A stretch of DNA of 64,000 nt from Trichoderma breve (lineage: Eukaryota; Ascomycota; Sordariomycetes; Hypocreales; Hypocreaceae): positions 4,712,001-4,776,000 of the forward strand of contig NC_079234.1 of the NCBI RefSeq assembly GCF_028502605.1. Reading direction: 5' to 3'. Positions 27,053 through 42,300 of this stretch are shown piece after piece. Position 1 is the stretch's first letter; every line of letters starts with the position of its first letter. The notes below the pieces were generated by a model. The model saw nothing but the letters and a program-made list of their open reading frames with translations, was not told where the DNA came from and ran no database searches. The translations under genes and the position numbers were made by a program.

Positions 27053-30000
27053 CTAGGCCTCTCTGACGACAGGCCCCTTCTCGTGAACACCATTTTCCAT
27101 CTTGACCTCGGTGGTGGTGGTGCTGTTCCCTCGACTCTTGTTCAGTTTTCGAGGCTGGTGGTTCTGCCCAGGGCCAGACCCTCTCCTTGCCCCAGAATCG
27201 GAGAATTCCTGATCGCTCGAGGTCCTGCTTGTTGAGGGGCTCTTTGTATCAGCTTGGCTGGCAACTGAATCATCCCTGTACGGAGTTTCCAGCTCTTCGA
27301 CGTCAAAGATGGGACTTCCAGGGTGCTCGTGCTCCAAATCCTCCGAGTTGTGAGGCCCGTCGAATAGGGACTCGTGCAGTGAACCCGACCCCGACCTGAT
27401 AGGAACCGGTTTCCGAATCAACGGCTCAGAACTTGTGCTGGACGCGCTACTAGGAAGGGGCTTTCTCGGGGGTGGTGGCAATTTTGGCACGATGGAATTT
27501 GTTTCACTGGTATATCCATTCGTCGTATTCGCATATGTCAACGCGTTAGGAGGAGAAGGGGTAGAAGATGGAGGGCTCGGCCTGGAATTGCTCATATATG
27601 CATCCAGCTTCCGCTTGAGTACCTCGGCACGAACGGGCTTTGCAAGGTAATCGTTCATACCAGCAGCCAGACATTTCTCTCGGTCGCCTTGAATTGCTGA
27701 TGCTGTCATGGCAATTACGAGGATTTTGCGCACCTCGTCGATTGGGTCATTTCGGATGAGCTTGGTGGCCTCGTATCCGTCAAGGACTGGCATCTGGACA
27801 TCCATGAGAACAATATGGTAAGGGATACCCTCTCTGGCCTTTTGGCGGAGACCCTCTACCGCTTTCAAACCATTCTCATATGCACTAACGCTGGTGTATC
27901 CCAGACGCTGTACATATTGAATGGCAATCTTCTGGTTGATGGGATTGTCTTCTGCCACGCAAATGCGAATGTCTTTCTTGGGAACCCGGGTCAGGTCAAG
28001 ATAGGGGTTCGGAGAGGCCGCTCGCTCCACGAATGCAGCAGACCTGGCCGTGTACCTGTCGACAGGGGCTGAGGTTTGTGTTTGAGCATCTCCAGCAGCA
28101 ACATCAGGCTTGGCCTTCTCAAAAGAAACTGTGAACCAGGCAGTTGTGCCGAGGTTTTCTTCACTCTCGAGTTGAATCTTGCCCTGCATCATGATCTCGA
28201 TGAGTGATTTGCAAATACTCAGCCCCAGGCCACTTCCACCATACTTTCTGGCCGTGCTGGCGTCCGCCTGACTGAATGGTTGAAATAGCTTGGCCAATTG
28301 CTGGGGTGGAATGCCGATTCCCGTATCTCGGACCCAAAAAGTCAGGGTTGCCCTCTCCTCGGTTTCCTCGTCTAGACGAGCGCCAATGGTGATGGATCCA
28401 TCTTCTGTAAATTTCAAGCTATTGCCAATGAGGTTCCCGAGGACCTGGTGAAGGCGGATCGGGTCGCCGTAGATCAGCATGGAAGGCAGGTTAATATCCT
28501 GGATGATATTGACATTCCTTTTGGACGCCTTCTCCCGGTTGCTATAGGAAACTGCCCGGACGACTTCCCTAACCATCTCTTCTGGATTAAAGGCGATATT
28601 GTAAAGCTTCATCTTATCTGCCTCCATCTTGGAAAAGTCGAGAATGTCGTTGATAACAGTGAGCAAAAGGTCAGCCGAAACCCTAATCGAATCTGCCATT
28701 TCAAGCTGGTCCTTATTCAGGTCGCTGTCGCGTAGAAGCTCCGAGTTTCCAATGACTCCGTTCAAAGGTGTCCGCAATTCATGTGAGACGTTGGCCAGGA
28801 AGATGGATTTAGCCTTGGCAGCCTCTTCGGCCAGTTTGACGTTTCGCTTTGCCTCCGCTTCCGCAATCTTCGCCTTCGTCTCCGCCTCGAGAGCCTTCTT
28901 CAGCGCGGCCCTCTGCACATCCAACATGGAAAGGTTTTCGGCCGAAATCTTTTCAAGGTTCTTTATCGACAGAGCGTTGGAGTAGCTGATGCCAATTTGG
29001 TTAACCAGAAGCTGAAGAACAGTCACGTTGCGGTCTGTAAAGGATCCTGGGACGCCTTCGAGATACAAGACGCCTAGCAGCGGCTTGTTCGCATGACGAA
29101 TCGGAATGGCAATGATGGCCTTACTTGTCGGATTCCTTTGCATCCAAGACTCGCTAACGTTGCCAAATCTCTCATCGGAAACGATGTCCGGTATAAAGAC
29201 GCTTTCCATGAATCGCGTACAATACAGTACAACGTTCTCGGCAATCAAAGGCGTGCTCGCGAGGGGCAAGGCTGGTTTGTGCGCCGAAGCTCCCTTCTCC
29301 GGGTCGCCGCTGGCAGCTACACACCAGCCATCGCTGTCAGTATCAACCACAATAGCAGCGTTGGTAGCTGAGCCGCCGCAAGTCTGCAGAACCACATCAC
29401 ACATGGTCTTAAGCAGCTCTTCCACCTGTAGCAGTGATGAGATGACTTGTGAAGACTTGAGGATCGCATGCAAATCGATCATATCGAGAGCAGGGAGTCC
29501 GCCACTGTCTTCCGTCTGCATGTGCATTGAGTTTCTCCAGGCCCCAATCTGCTCCCCCTTGGACTCAGTCAAAGCATTAGAAGGAATCTGGGTCAGCGCG
29601 TCATCATCCTCTCCATCCACGGGTCGATACTGAACCGACGGCGCATCGGTGACGAAATCGGTCTGCACTCCCATATCGGCCACACGGTGATTCCTAGTTG
29701 GTCCGTGTAAGAGAAGAGAATGCGCATCCTCAATGGCATGGGCGACACCAGAAGCTGCCATTTGTCTAAACGAGCTCAAAGCATCAAGAAGAGCAGCCCG
29801 AGCAGATCGCCGTGCTTTACGTCGGATAAAGAAGCCTGCCATGAGATAATTGCCCAGAGCTTCCTCGAGCACAAAGTCATGCTCGGCAGCATGATCCAGA
29901 GCCTCTTCGTAGCCCTGGACACTTTCGCCATGGTGGTCGGACAATTCTGCCATTTGTGCTTCCAAAAGCTTCACCCATGAAAAGTAGTTCACATTGGACA

Positions 30001-33000
30001 CCGTCGCCCAATCGTTAATCATTTTCAAAAATCCAGTGAGCTTCTCAACAAGCTGCGCGATCTCTTCAGTGAAATCTCCAGGTTGACTGCGCGGGTCCTG
30101 CATTTGTCGAAGCAGACGACCAGCAAGAGCCAACCCATAGAAGAAAATAATCATCCTCGTATTCCTTGCTGACCACAGATCGGCGAGTTGATCAAAACAT
30201 CTTTCTCCAATCTCAATGGCTCGATCGTAGTGACCATATAAGAAGAGTACGACGATTTCAAAGCTTTCATAGAAAAGCATAGGGCGGCTGCTGCCTCCTG
30301 TTCGTTCCACTATCCAGTTTTTGTACGATGCGCTATTGTGCTTTTCGTCCGTCATGATCTCCAGAGCACTATGGACGCGCGTCTTGCCTTGCAGCGCTCG
30401 GCAAGCTTGTCTGACAGCAATGAGCATCACTCCACCTCTACTATCACAAGCCCATCTAAAAATCTCCTCGCAGGCTAGTTCGCAAAACGTTTCAAGTTCG
30501 GTGCAGTTTTCGCTCGCAAAGAATTTGATTTGCGCAGCCAATCCATAGCTGTGGATTGTCGACATCCTGTCGCCGGCAACAGACGCCAGTTCGATTGCGT
30601 CCTCCATCTGGGAAATAGCCAGCGACATGGAGCAGTGTATGTGTCCAACGAAGCATTGATGTAGCATTTCACCGCGTGCCAATGAGTAGGCATCGCGGGC
30701 CTGGAAGAGCAGGTCCTGAGAGACCATGCTAAGATCTATGGCAAACGAAACCATGTTGAAACGCGCCAGTGCTATAACGGACAGGTTGAGAAACACCATT
30801 CCGGATTGTGGAAACGAGCCTCGATCGTGGTAGATATCAAACATGGCCAGGCTGAGATGATAAAACTGTAAGCGGTCGCTCCACCAGGCTGCATTGGTTA
30901 CCTCGGCAAGCACAGCACCGATGGATGCAATGTCGGGATCGCTTGATTTCTTGTGGGTGATTAGTTCTTGTCGATCTATATCTTGTATCTGCGCAACAAT
31001 CTTGTGAAATTTCTCGTCGCATTTTTCATACGTCGGTTCGTCGTCGAGCGAGACGCCGAGCAAGGCCAATGACTCCTTCAGAGAAACCAATGCCGCTGGC
31101 GAATTGCCGCTCTGAGCATATATCCGCGACTGCAGGACATATGCCGGCGCCTTATCTACCGGGCTTTTGGCGTTGGCGAAGATTATGGAAAGGAGTTCTC
31201 CAGCCGCGGTCACCTCGGCCATGTATAGATGGCACTCCGCCGACCGAAGATAAAGCTGGATTGTCTCGTCGTAAGATGCGTCTTCAACATCGTCAGACCA
31301 TGGATCATCCTGTAAGAGCCTGGCTGCAGCACTGTAGTATTTCGCCGCCGTAGGCCTGGCCCCGTTCTCAGTCGCACCTCGTGCGCACTCCATCAGCAGT
31401 TTGCGGAACTCCCTACGACAGCGTACACGGCGCTTGATAATTTCGACGGCCTTACAAATGTGCGAAGCAGTGCTGTCGCGTTGCCTAGCCTCTACCGCGT
31501 AGTATTTTAGTAGAGTCTGTGAAATAATGAAGTGCATTTTTCGGGCATTGCACTCCTTTAAAGCTGAAGAAGCCTGCACGTATCGATCATGAGCGAAACG
31601 AAATCGGTCATCTGACTCGGTTGGCACGATGATATAAGCTTGGATGGCTGCTTGTAAGCCTGCAATGGCCTCTCCCTCTGTGTAGGAGCGCTGGGTGACA
31701 TGGTTCGGACAGGCTAGAAATTCGTCTTCGTCATGGTACTCAAACTCTCCACTCATGAGCCGACATAGCAGCTCAAACGAAAAGGAGCCCCCAAGGAGAG
31801 CCGCCCAAGCAAGCACCGCTCGAGCAGCTGACGGTAATTCGCCCAATCGGTGGGTAATGAATGCGGTATCCAAAACGTCGTAATCTTTCTCGCCCTGAAA
31901 CTGGGCGAATAGTCTATCCATGTCATAGTGCCATTGACTGTCGCGGTAATCATACCAGATACACCTCTTCCTGTGGCAGGCGCTGAGCATCTCTCGCATG
32001 TAAAACGGGTTGCCGGCTGTCTTGGACTGAATAACTAAAGCAAGGGAAAGAATTTCGTCTTGAGGTCTACAAAGGGTTGCTGACACGTATTGAAGAATAT
32101 CACTCTCACTAAGGGGATTCAGTACGATTCTCGTTACCTGCGTCCGTGAGCTGCGAGGGTATTCTGCCACGGTATCAGCATCTAGCAAGGCCGGGCGAAA
32201 AGAAGCATATTCACCGTCTACTTCTATCGGCTGTACAACAGCCTGAAGCTTGGCAGGTGAAAGTTCTTCTGGTCTGTAAGTCACGATGACAACCATTTTC
32301 ATCCTAGCGGCTATGATTTGCGAGATGAGCTCCAGGGATTCGTCGTCGGCAAAGTGCAGGTCCTCCAGACAAAAGCAGATGAATTTGTGGGTGGTGAAAA
32401 CCCTGAGCACATCTAGGATGGTGTTAATCAGACGCGTGCTTTTGGTCGAGGCTCCAGCACGGAGGTAGTCTTGGGACGATTGGGATCCGCCACCCGCCAG
32501 ATTTCGCTGCAATGGTCCGGGAGATTCGGTTCCAGGGGATGATGTTCTGCGCTTTAGCACCGGTCGGATATCCTTGCGCGAGGCTGAGCTCTGAGACGAG
32601 GAGATTGGCCGTGCAAGATTCATGTCGGGTGGGCCAAGTAGAAACTCGGGCAGCCCCAAGATTCTGTGCAGCATTGGCCATACCGGACGAATGTACTGCT
32701 TCAAGCCTTGGTGAAACTGAGTATTCGTATCCCTTTCGCCCCACACCTGTTTGAAAAGCGACGACAACAGCTTCAGCAACGGTCCAAAGGGCGCCCTCTT
32801 TGCAGTGTCGAACTTGGCCGTAGCGCAGTAGCCATTGCGCCGAGCGTCAGCCAGCACTGACTGCACGAAAATGCTCTTTCCTACGCCTCCGGCACCCTCA
32901 ACAGTGATGACTTCGCAGTGCCCATGACGTCGAAATTTGGACGAGCCAAGCTGCCGAGACAGACTAGACGCACCTATGTCGAGCGGACCACGGGGTCCTT

Positions 33001-34975
33001 CCACATTTAAGCTATCAACCATGCTTGAGGAGTCCAGCGAGCCCAAGGAAATAGACTGATGCCGTTCCCATCGTTCCCATGGCCTCGTAAATCTAGGATA
33101 CGCGGCAGCAGTAGATTGGGATGAAGAGGTGGTATCAGTTGATAAGGTCATGGTCTCTGATATAACTGTGGGGAAGAAGTTGTTCTTCGTTGCTCTAGTC
33201 TCGGACGATATTGTTTGGGCAAACGATCCGCTCCTGCGGTTGTGACCATCGATTGAACTGGCACCGCCTTCGCTGGAGATGTCGTCAAATGCCATCATCT
33301 CGGTAAGGCTAGCTCCATCCGAGAATCTGCTGGTAGGGCCTTTACGAAGGGCAGCATGGCTCCTGGCAACACGGTTGATAACCCTGAGAACGGCGGCCTT
33401 TTCCTCTTGCCGACCAATCATGGAAGTCGGAAGCATGAAGAAGGATGAGACATCGCTCGTGCCGATTTTGAATTCCTTGAGAGCTTTTGAGTTGCCATCT
33501 TCAAGGTACTCTTTAATGCTGATTAGATCGTGGCGTAACCCGCTGGCCGAGTGATATCGGTCAGCAACATTTTTGGCCGTGCATTTCTGGATAACCCGCC
33601 CAATGACATCTGGTATATCCATCCGTACGGTCGCGACATTGGGAATTCTGCGGCCGAGCACTGCCTGGACTATGTCGAGAGCTGATTCGCCAGTGAACAC
33701 GGGCTGTTGAGTGAGGAGGGTCCAGAAGACAACACCGAGCGAGTAGATGTCGGTACGGGTATCGGGTTCGGCGGGCATGCGACCAGTTTGTTCGGGGCTG
33801 ATAAAGAGCAGCTTGTTCCTGCCCCCCAACTCTTTCGAGAGCATCGACCAGCCGGTGCTAGTCAAGCCATGTTCAAAGGACCGGACGCCGGATCCGAAGG
33901 ACATGACCCGGACCTTGTTTTCTTCGGCGTTGAAGTGGAACGCATCTCCCCGAATCTCTCCGTGGACCATGCCTCGGCTGTGGTGGAGAATCTCCAAGCA
34001 TTGGGTCGCACCAATCGCAAAGTCGAGGAAGAGTTCAAGCTTTATGGGGGGCTGAAGGGTCGGTCTGCTGTAGTAAGCTCGGTATGCATCGCCGTCTTTG
34101 CGCGCATGATAAAAGGCCGGCCCCATGTCCAAGAGATCAAGCAGTTGATTGGGGCCCGGGTGCTGGTATATGGCCACGACGATAGCCCCGCGGTCGCCAG
34201 TCACCGGGCTTAGCCGGATCAAATCAAGGGGTTTTACTATATGGTCGCCGTTGGGGTCGGCCGTGTTGGAGACGCTCTTGGCGATCTGGAAGGCCCTCTC
34301 CTCTCGGAGGGCATGGTGCGACACGCGCGCCACGACGGACTCTTCGATATATGTTGCATCGGTAGAAGGTGAGGCGAGGGGATTGGAGTGGGCAGTAGGT
34401 TGTGGAGAGGCGGGCGGTTCGCTGCTGTAGCCAAAGCTGTAGCTGGAGAGCGGGCCGCCATGATCGGAGGGAGTTGGGCGACCGGACTGAAGCTTGGAAA
34501 CGGAGCCGGGACTGGAAGCGTTCTGCGATGAGGTGGAGGGGGGTAGCGAGGGAGAAACATATCGGGTGCCGAAGACGTGCCTAGGGAGGCGGGAGAAACG
34601 CCAAAGGTTAGCCTCTCGATCTGGCCATCTGGTGGGAAGTTGTAGTCGTCTTGCGATTGCTGTCATCATCTCTAGCACATCCTCCATCTAACTTCTTCCT
34701 GTTCCCGCTGCATTTCTTGTTCCATCTCGTCATTTTTTTCCCTAATTTTTTTATCCTCCTCTTTTCCTTGCTGTTCCACTTTGTTCGTGCACCACACACG
34801 TCGATGCCCGCAAGATAGAAAGGGCGACTCACCAAAAGTCATATGTTGAGTGGAAGGGCGGCATCGATTCATCCCAGCTATACCCAGCTATCTGGCGAAG
34901 GCGTTCGAACAGCCGCGGCGGCGGCGGAGGTAGAGGGTCGAGCACATCGTCGGGCACGAGGGCTGGACCGTCCAT
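27053..34975 (-). CDS. Group X hybrid histidine kinase (pseudokinase-AAA-GAF-HK-REC)
   Basis: A 2556-aa sensor in the Chk1/Mak2-like group X of fungal hybrid kinases, a class linked to oxidative-stress signalling. There are two exons: 34975-34833 (MDGPALVPDD...TYDFW) and 34580-27053. The intron (34581-34832, 252 nt) has donor GTGAGT, a CTAAC branch site and acceptor CTAG. The frame happens to stay open through its end from an ATG at 34687, which would give a wrong N-terminus. In order: a Ser/Thr-kinase-like domain (about 150-395); a P-loop ATPase domain (GAGGVGKS, Lys616; acidic LEDLHFADD); a helical TPR-like region (about 1000-1650); GAF (about 1750-1913); coiled coil; HisKA with His1981 in SHELRTP; HATPase with GNSLKF, DTGIGIP and GSGLGL; receiver with phospho-acceptor Asp2308 in LMDVQMP and Lys in AKPVR. 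There is no Hpt domain, so phosphate must pass to a separate Ypd1-type protein. The Ser/Thr kinase motifs are degenerate (HGE, SFG). Confidence 0.93.
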
Positions 34976-37372
34976 GATGGCGCGCTCTCATAGGAAAAAG
35001 AGAAGCCCCCAGCTGGCTGCTCTGGCGGAGGGGAGATGCTCGGCTTCGTTCACTTAGTCGACGGTCATCCAAGCCCGCACGCAGCGCCCATCGTCGGCCC
35101 GGTGGCTGTATCGGCAAAAGGAGGATGTTTATTGCGACGAGCAGCGCAGCGACCAGTAATGGCACGGCGGTCGGCTACCCTTTGGTGGGATTTTGGGGAA
35201 TTTTGCTATTTTCTGCGTTGCGGTGCGGGCTGCAAAGTCGGGGTGTGAGGTTTTGGCAGAACTGGGGCCCGGTCTGGTGGTTGCAGCGGACTGCGGTGGT
35301 GGTTGTTTGGCAGAGGCTACGAGTAGAGCACAGGTACTAAACTTGATGCATTCTGTACTGCGCCCGGCTTGAGGCTACTGCAGTACTTGATACGCAGATT
35401 CAGCGACCTTGCGCTGTCGACATGTGGATATGCAGATACCTGCTGGTTGCCGCTGTGACAGAGGGTCATGTCAGGTACCACACTAGACCCCTACAGGTAC
35501 TGAACCTCCAATACAGGGTACCTCTGGTTCTTTTGGAGCCCGGGCGACTACCACGGTACAAGCTCAACTTTACAAATCTGCGAGCGCTTCCTTAAAAGGG
35601 CGGACAGGCCAAGCATCGAATCAGAAAACCCGGGTCGTGGAATGTGAAATATCTCGACTCCTCTGCACGTCTCCCACCTTCTTCAGCCTGTTTCCTCTTC
35701 CCTTTCCTCAACGTTTCCCCCCTCCAAAGACCGGAGCAACAGCCAAAACGCCAAAAAGGTTTCTGCCGGAAGAGGGGACGAGTGATTTGCTTGACAGGCC
35801 CGTCATCTGCCCGCCACGCAGCCCATATCTTCAACTCGCACCAAAAAGGAACGGCAACGCGGAAGACGCTGTGCCCCGTTGCGGCTTTGGGCCTGAGCAA
35901 TTCGGCGGGAATCCCAGAGCGAGGCGCTAACAGACCGCCCAAGTTCCGACTCTTTTCTCCAGTCCCTTCAAGTTCGTCAGCTAACGCGCCTTTAGCTCGC
36001 TACAGTAATTTGATCGGTGCTTTCGTGCAGTTAGCACACAGAGCGAAAGGGCCTGGGTTGCCCGCAAAAAGGCACTCCAGTTATATAACCCCGCCAATCG
36101 TGCCCCCCTTGGCATCGTCGGGTGATCCGCTGGCAAACTGCTGGTGGATGAAATTGTTGCCTTACTTGCATAGGTATGTAATCCTCGCTGAGGGCAAAGG
36201 CTATACACGTACATACATGTTATGGATCCTGTGCGAGATCCAACAGCGCCGCGGTGCAAGCCCAAGCCCACATCACTCCGGACACATCTGAGGGAAATTT
36301 GGCATATCGGGCCTGTCTGCTGATCGTCGACTGCCAGGCGCCAAGGTATCAGAGAAATACCTGCAGATGCCTTAACGTCCCCACCCAACTCGTGATACCA
36401 GCGCTTTCTCTGAGCCACAAACGCCAACAATCATGTTGCGTAGACACACGGTATAGCAGTCGGATCTGGCCCGTAGTTACATATACTCCGCCGTGGATGA
36501 CATCCTTTGGCGGCGTTACTTCACGTGGCTTTTTTTCTTTTTCATTTTTTTTTTTTCTCTGCTCTTCTCCATCAAAATTACCGTAAAGTACTGTTACATT
36601 CGGACAATGGCAACCCAATCCTATCTCAAAGTGCACTGACCACGTCTGAAAACGGCAATGATGATACAATGGTTGAATGGATACCCTAGAATTGGGCAAA
36701 TGCTTTCGTCAGCTGTCCTTACTCAGGCACAAACCCAGAAATTTTTGACTCATATCCGCTCTTGTGTTATTTCCATGGAGACAGAATGAGTAGAAAAAAA
36801 TCTTTCTTTTTTTTTTTTTTAGCGCCTTTGGCGTCTGGTGCCTGAGATGGAATGATGTAGGTGGCCAAGCTGAGTTTCCTAATCCACTAAAAAACACACA
36901 GTTAATACAAATCTTCAGCAGTTGTACCCAATGTTTCAAGTGAATTAATTTAGCACGCTCGGCACATGCTCGGGGTCCAAGTACGTAGCGGCGCAATGAA
37001 GTTCCGGCTTCTCATATCACCGAATGCGAGTTTCAATATTTGAGAAAATCTGTAGAACGGGGAAATGTATTTAACAAAAGTTTCATTTATTGTTGATGAA
37101 AGAGCTGGTCAGCTCCCTTTATTTCTATCGTAACCATGTCTCGCTATTAAGTAGCGAGAGAATCTATACTATGCCCGACTGCCCATAGACAACCCTAGGC
37201 GTTCGAATCATTCGAGCCGTTTCATGAATTTCCAGATCCTAAGAATCCCATCCATAGCAAACCATAGATAGCTAAGATCCGCTCTGATGGCTGCTCCCTC
37301 ATACGTACAAGTCAAATTACAGCGCACATGCGCCCTTAGTTTTATTCAATTTCATAACAATGCCAGAGAAGC
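34976..37372. other. Intergenic: kinase promoter and mutase 3' flank
   Basis: 2.4 kb between the start of the histidine kinase gene (- strand) and the end of the UDP-galactopyranose mutase gene (- strand). It contains T- and A-runs at 36529-36556 and 36797-36821. I see no supportable gene; the open frames are short and lack domains or intron logic. Confidence 0.6.
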
Positions 37373-39301
<1,929 letters not shown>

Positions 39302-42300
39302 GGTGGGGGAATTTGGTGGGATTAGCTTGTGGGAAAAAAAAGAAGCTGAAGTTGGAAACTGAAGATGCAGGACAGAGCCGCAAACGCGCCAAAAACAAGA
39401 GGCGAAAGAAGGGGTATTAGACGATGCCTTTGCGAGAGGATGGAGGAGCAACAAGAGAGGCAATGGTTCGCAGCAGCAAGACAATTTGCTTTTCAACGCC
39501 TGTTGCAACCGGGAAAGGAGTCGGTGATGGAGGGGCTGGAGCGGTTCTGGCTACGGGACAGGGGCTTGTCACAACGCCCAACCCGCCCATTTTCTTATTT
39601 CTCCCATCCTTTCTTGTCCTTACCTGGCCTCTCGAGACCCTGGCAAGCCCGATCCCCCACCCCTCCATCCCACTCACAAGCACTGGTGCTAGCACGCGTA
39701 CGGCGTTAGTATCACCAGCCTCGACCAACGGCGGGTGGCCAAGCCGCCACTTGGAGGGGCCAGGGGATAGTGGTAATGAAAAAAGAGTCTTGGTGGAGGG
39801 TCCCACTGCAAGTGTTGGAGACCGTTTGCGAGAGAATTGAGGCGAGAAAAAAAAATGATTTGAGCCAGTCCATTACGATACGAGGCAGAGGTAGCAGTAC
39901 TCGGGGCTCCGCCCAGTCGAGGTCGAAGCCACTGTGTTTGCGGCGTTTCTGCATACTGTATCTGGGCCAGAGTTTTTAAACATTGAGAATATACGTATAC
40001 GGTCGATAGCAATGCCAACTTGCCAACGTTCTGCACCGTCCTGGTCAATGGGTGTCCACATGAACTGTATGAATCCATAATTTGCTCCATGTCTTGGCCA
40101 CTGCTCTAGCGCGCAACATTCAACGCCGTTCCTGGGCCTTTCGCGGCCCGCTATAGAGCATTGGATGGACCTTTTCCGTCTGATATATTGCTTCAGGAGT
40201 ATCGAGGCCAGTGCCCGATAACATTTGAGCTGATGGATTTACTCACCTGGGACACGCGTACGGTCTCTGGCTCGAGGGGAATCGATCTTGTTCGTGACCG
40301 TCGTGTATACTGTACCACGAGCTACTCGCACTTGTACTACAGGGTACTACCTTCATCACCTCACCCAATATTACAGCTTTGGGCGCTAACCTGGCCAAAT
40401 AATCAAAGTCTCCATAAACAAAGCCATCGTAATTTCTCGTCAAGATAAAAGCCAATGGCTGCAAATAAGCCGCTGGCGCTAATAAGCTGCATAGCAGTAG
40501 GGGACTCCTCATACATGTTGATGCCATCACACATCTGTAATGGTCGCTCCACCTGCTTCACGGCGATATGAGCCTAGTCCATCCATTGTTGCACAGGACA
40601 AGTTTGGCTGTAATGACATGGTGGTCTTCGATTGAGCGAGGGTTGCGATATCCAAGGCAATTCGAATGCAATGTTCCCATGGCCGTTTGCGTTGATCCCT
40701 CACGGAGCTGCTCCCGTTCACCGCAAACCGCATGTACATACTCCGTACATGTACCAAACGTTGCAGCCGTGCGACTAGCGGCAATTCATTGGCCTACATC
40801 TTCCTGAAAAGGAGGCACAACGGAAAGGGAAGCTCGCAGCACAGGTACTGGTACGAGTACGGTATCGATTAACCTGCTCGTGATACCGGAGAGGCTAGTT
40901 GCCGCCCTCGGTCGCCGTCTTTCGGTACAGATGGTCTGGCTTAGATAGATCTACAGCACGGTATTTTACTCGTGCCAAACCCACAATGGCAAACAGGTTT
41001 GCAGATTCTGCCAGCCGGAGGAATGATCTTCAGGGAGGCCAGGAGATGCCGGCCGGGTCATCTCTGTGTGCCTGAGCCCAGAAGACGGTGAGTTCCAGTC
41101 AGATTTGCAGATCCTCGACCCAGAAGTCTGACCCTCAGCTTCGATGATTCGGAGCGATGCGTCGTCACCTCTCTGGAGCCCCGACGTCATTGGATCCCAG
41201 GCTCCTTGTGCGATCAACTGGCCCGCTCCTAGAAGTGGCCTAGTTTCCACAGTTGCTGCACGACTCTTGTATCCGTATTAATCCTGAAACAATGGCAGAT
41301 CAAGATCGACCTGCTCCGTGCTCCGTAACACGCCCGAAATCTCTGTCAACGTTCCCTTACGGCGACCTGCTGGGTGTACCTAACAAGAGACATTGGAAAT
41401 TCTGGACACAGTATGGAACTCCGTACCTGGAGGTAGTGCAAGTAAGGTTGGGTCTAGAGGTATTCCAAACGCCGTGCGACCTATCCTATGGATTGAGACA
41501 GCGCTGAGCATTAATCGCGTGTTTTACCACAGACCCACCGCCATGATGCCACAATGAACAAGGAGAATGAACATTGTGTCCTCTGCTCCGTTGTTGGCTT
41601 TAGAACATGAAGAGCTGAGTAGAGGATTTATAGGTATGGACGCTTGGCTTGTTCAAAGGAGGCACCGAAGGGATGGACGAGTGTATTCATCGGTTGGTGC
41701 CATCCTATCTGTGACCCAACGGAGCATTCCAGATGCACAACATTTGCTAGCACGGGATACCTATACGGGATATTTGATGATTACTTGTACTCTTGTATGT
41801 GAATACCGCCTCCGGCTCCTGACGGATCATCAGTACATCTGGGAGGGAGGTACTTGTACACATCCAATGCATGATACATGTTTAGGTACCTACCCGTAGT
41901 AGCAAGAGGCAGGGTTTTTCTCTTCAATACCGGCTGGGGGTCCACATCAATACAGTGTGAAGGTTGAGAGCGACAATGCCCTCATTGTACCGTCCGAGTA
42001 CCGTGAGTTTCCATGGCGTCCATGCCTACTTGAACAAAGGATTGAGAGACAGTCGTGGAAACAAACAATTTCGACAGAATCACGACAATTATAGAAGCTG
42101 TATCAGACTTGTACTCGGACCTGTAGGCTAAACGGACCCGGCAAGGCCACGGAAGGAAGCTCAGCGCCAAGCTTTCTCCTAGCGCACCTCGCATCGTGGC
42201 CTACCAGGTTCAACAGTTGGCGGAGAAAAGTTACCGCCTCAATGGCATCAATCAGATAAAAGCATCGCGGCAAAAAAAGGGATGCGGCGCATCACCAGAC

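Noticed and set aside
34608..34872. Short - frames inside the first kinase intron
   Set aside because: They are explained by the 252-nt intron; splicing joins DFW to HVFGTRYVSPS cleanly.
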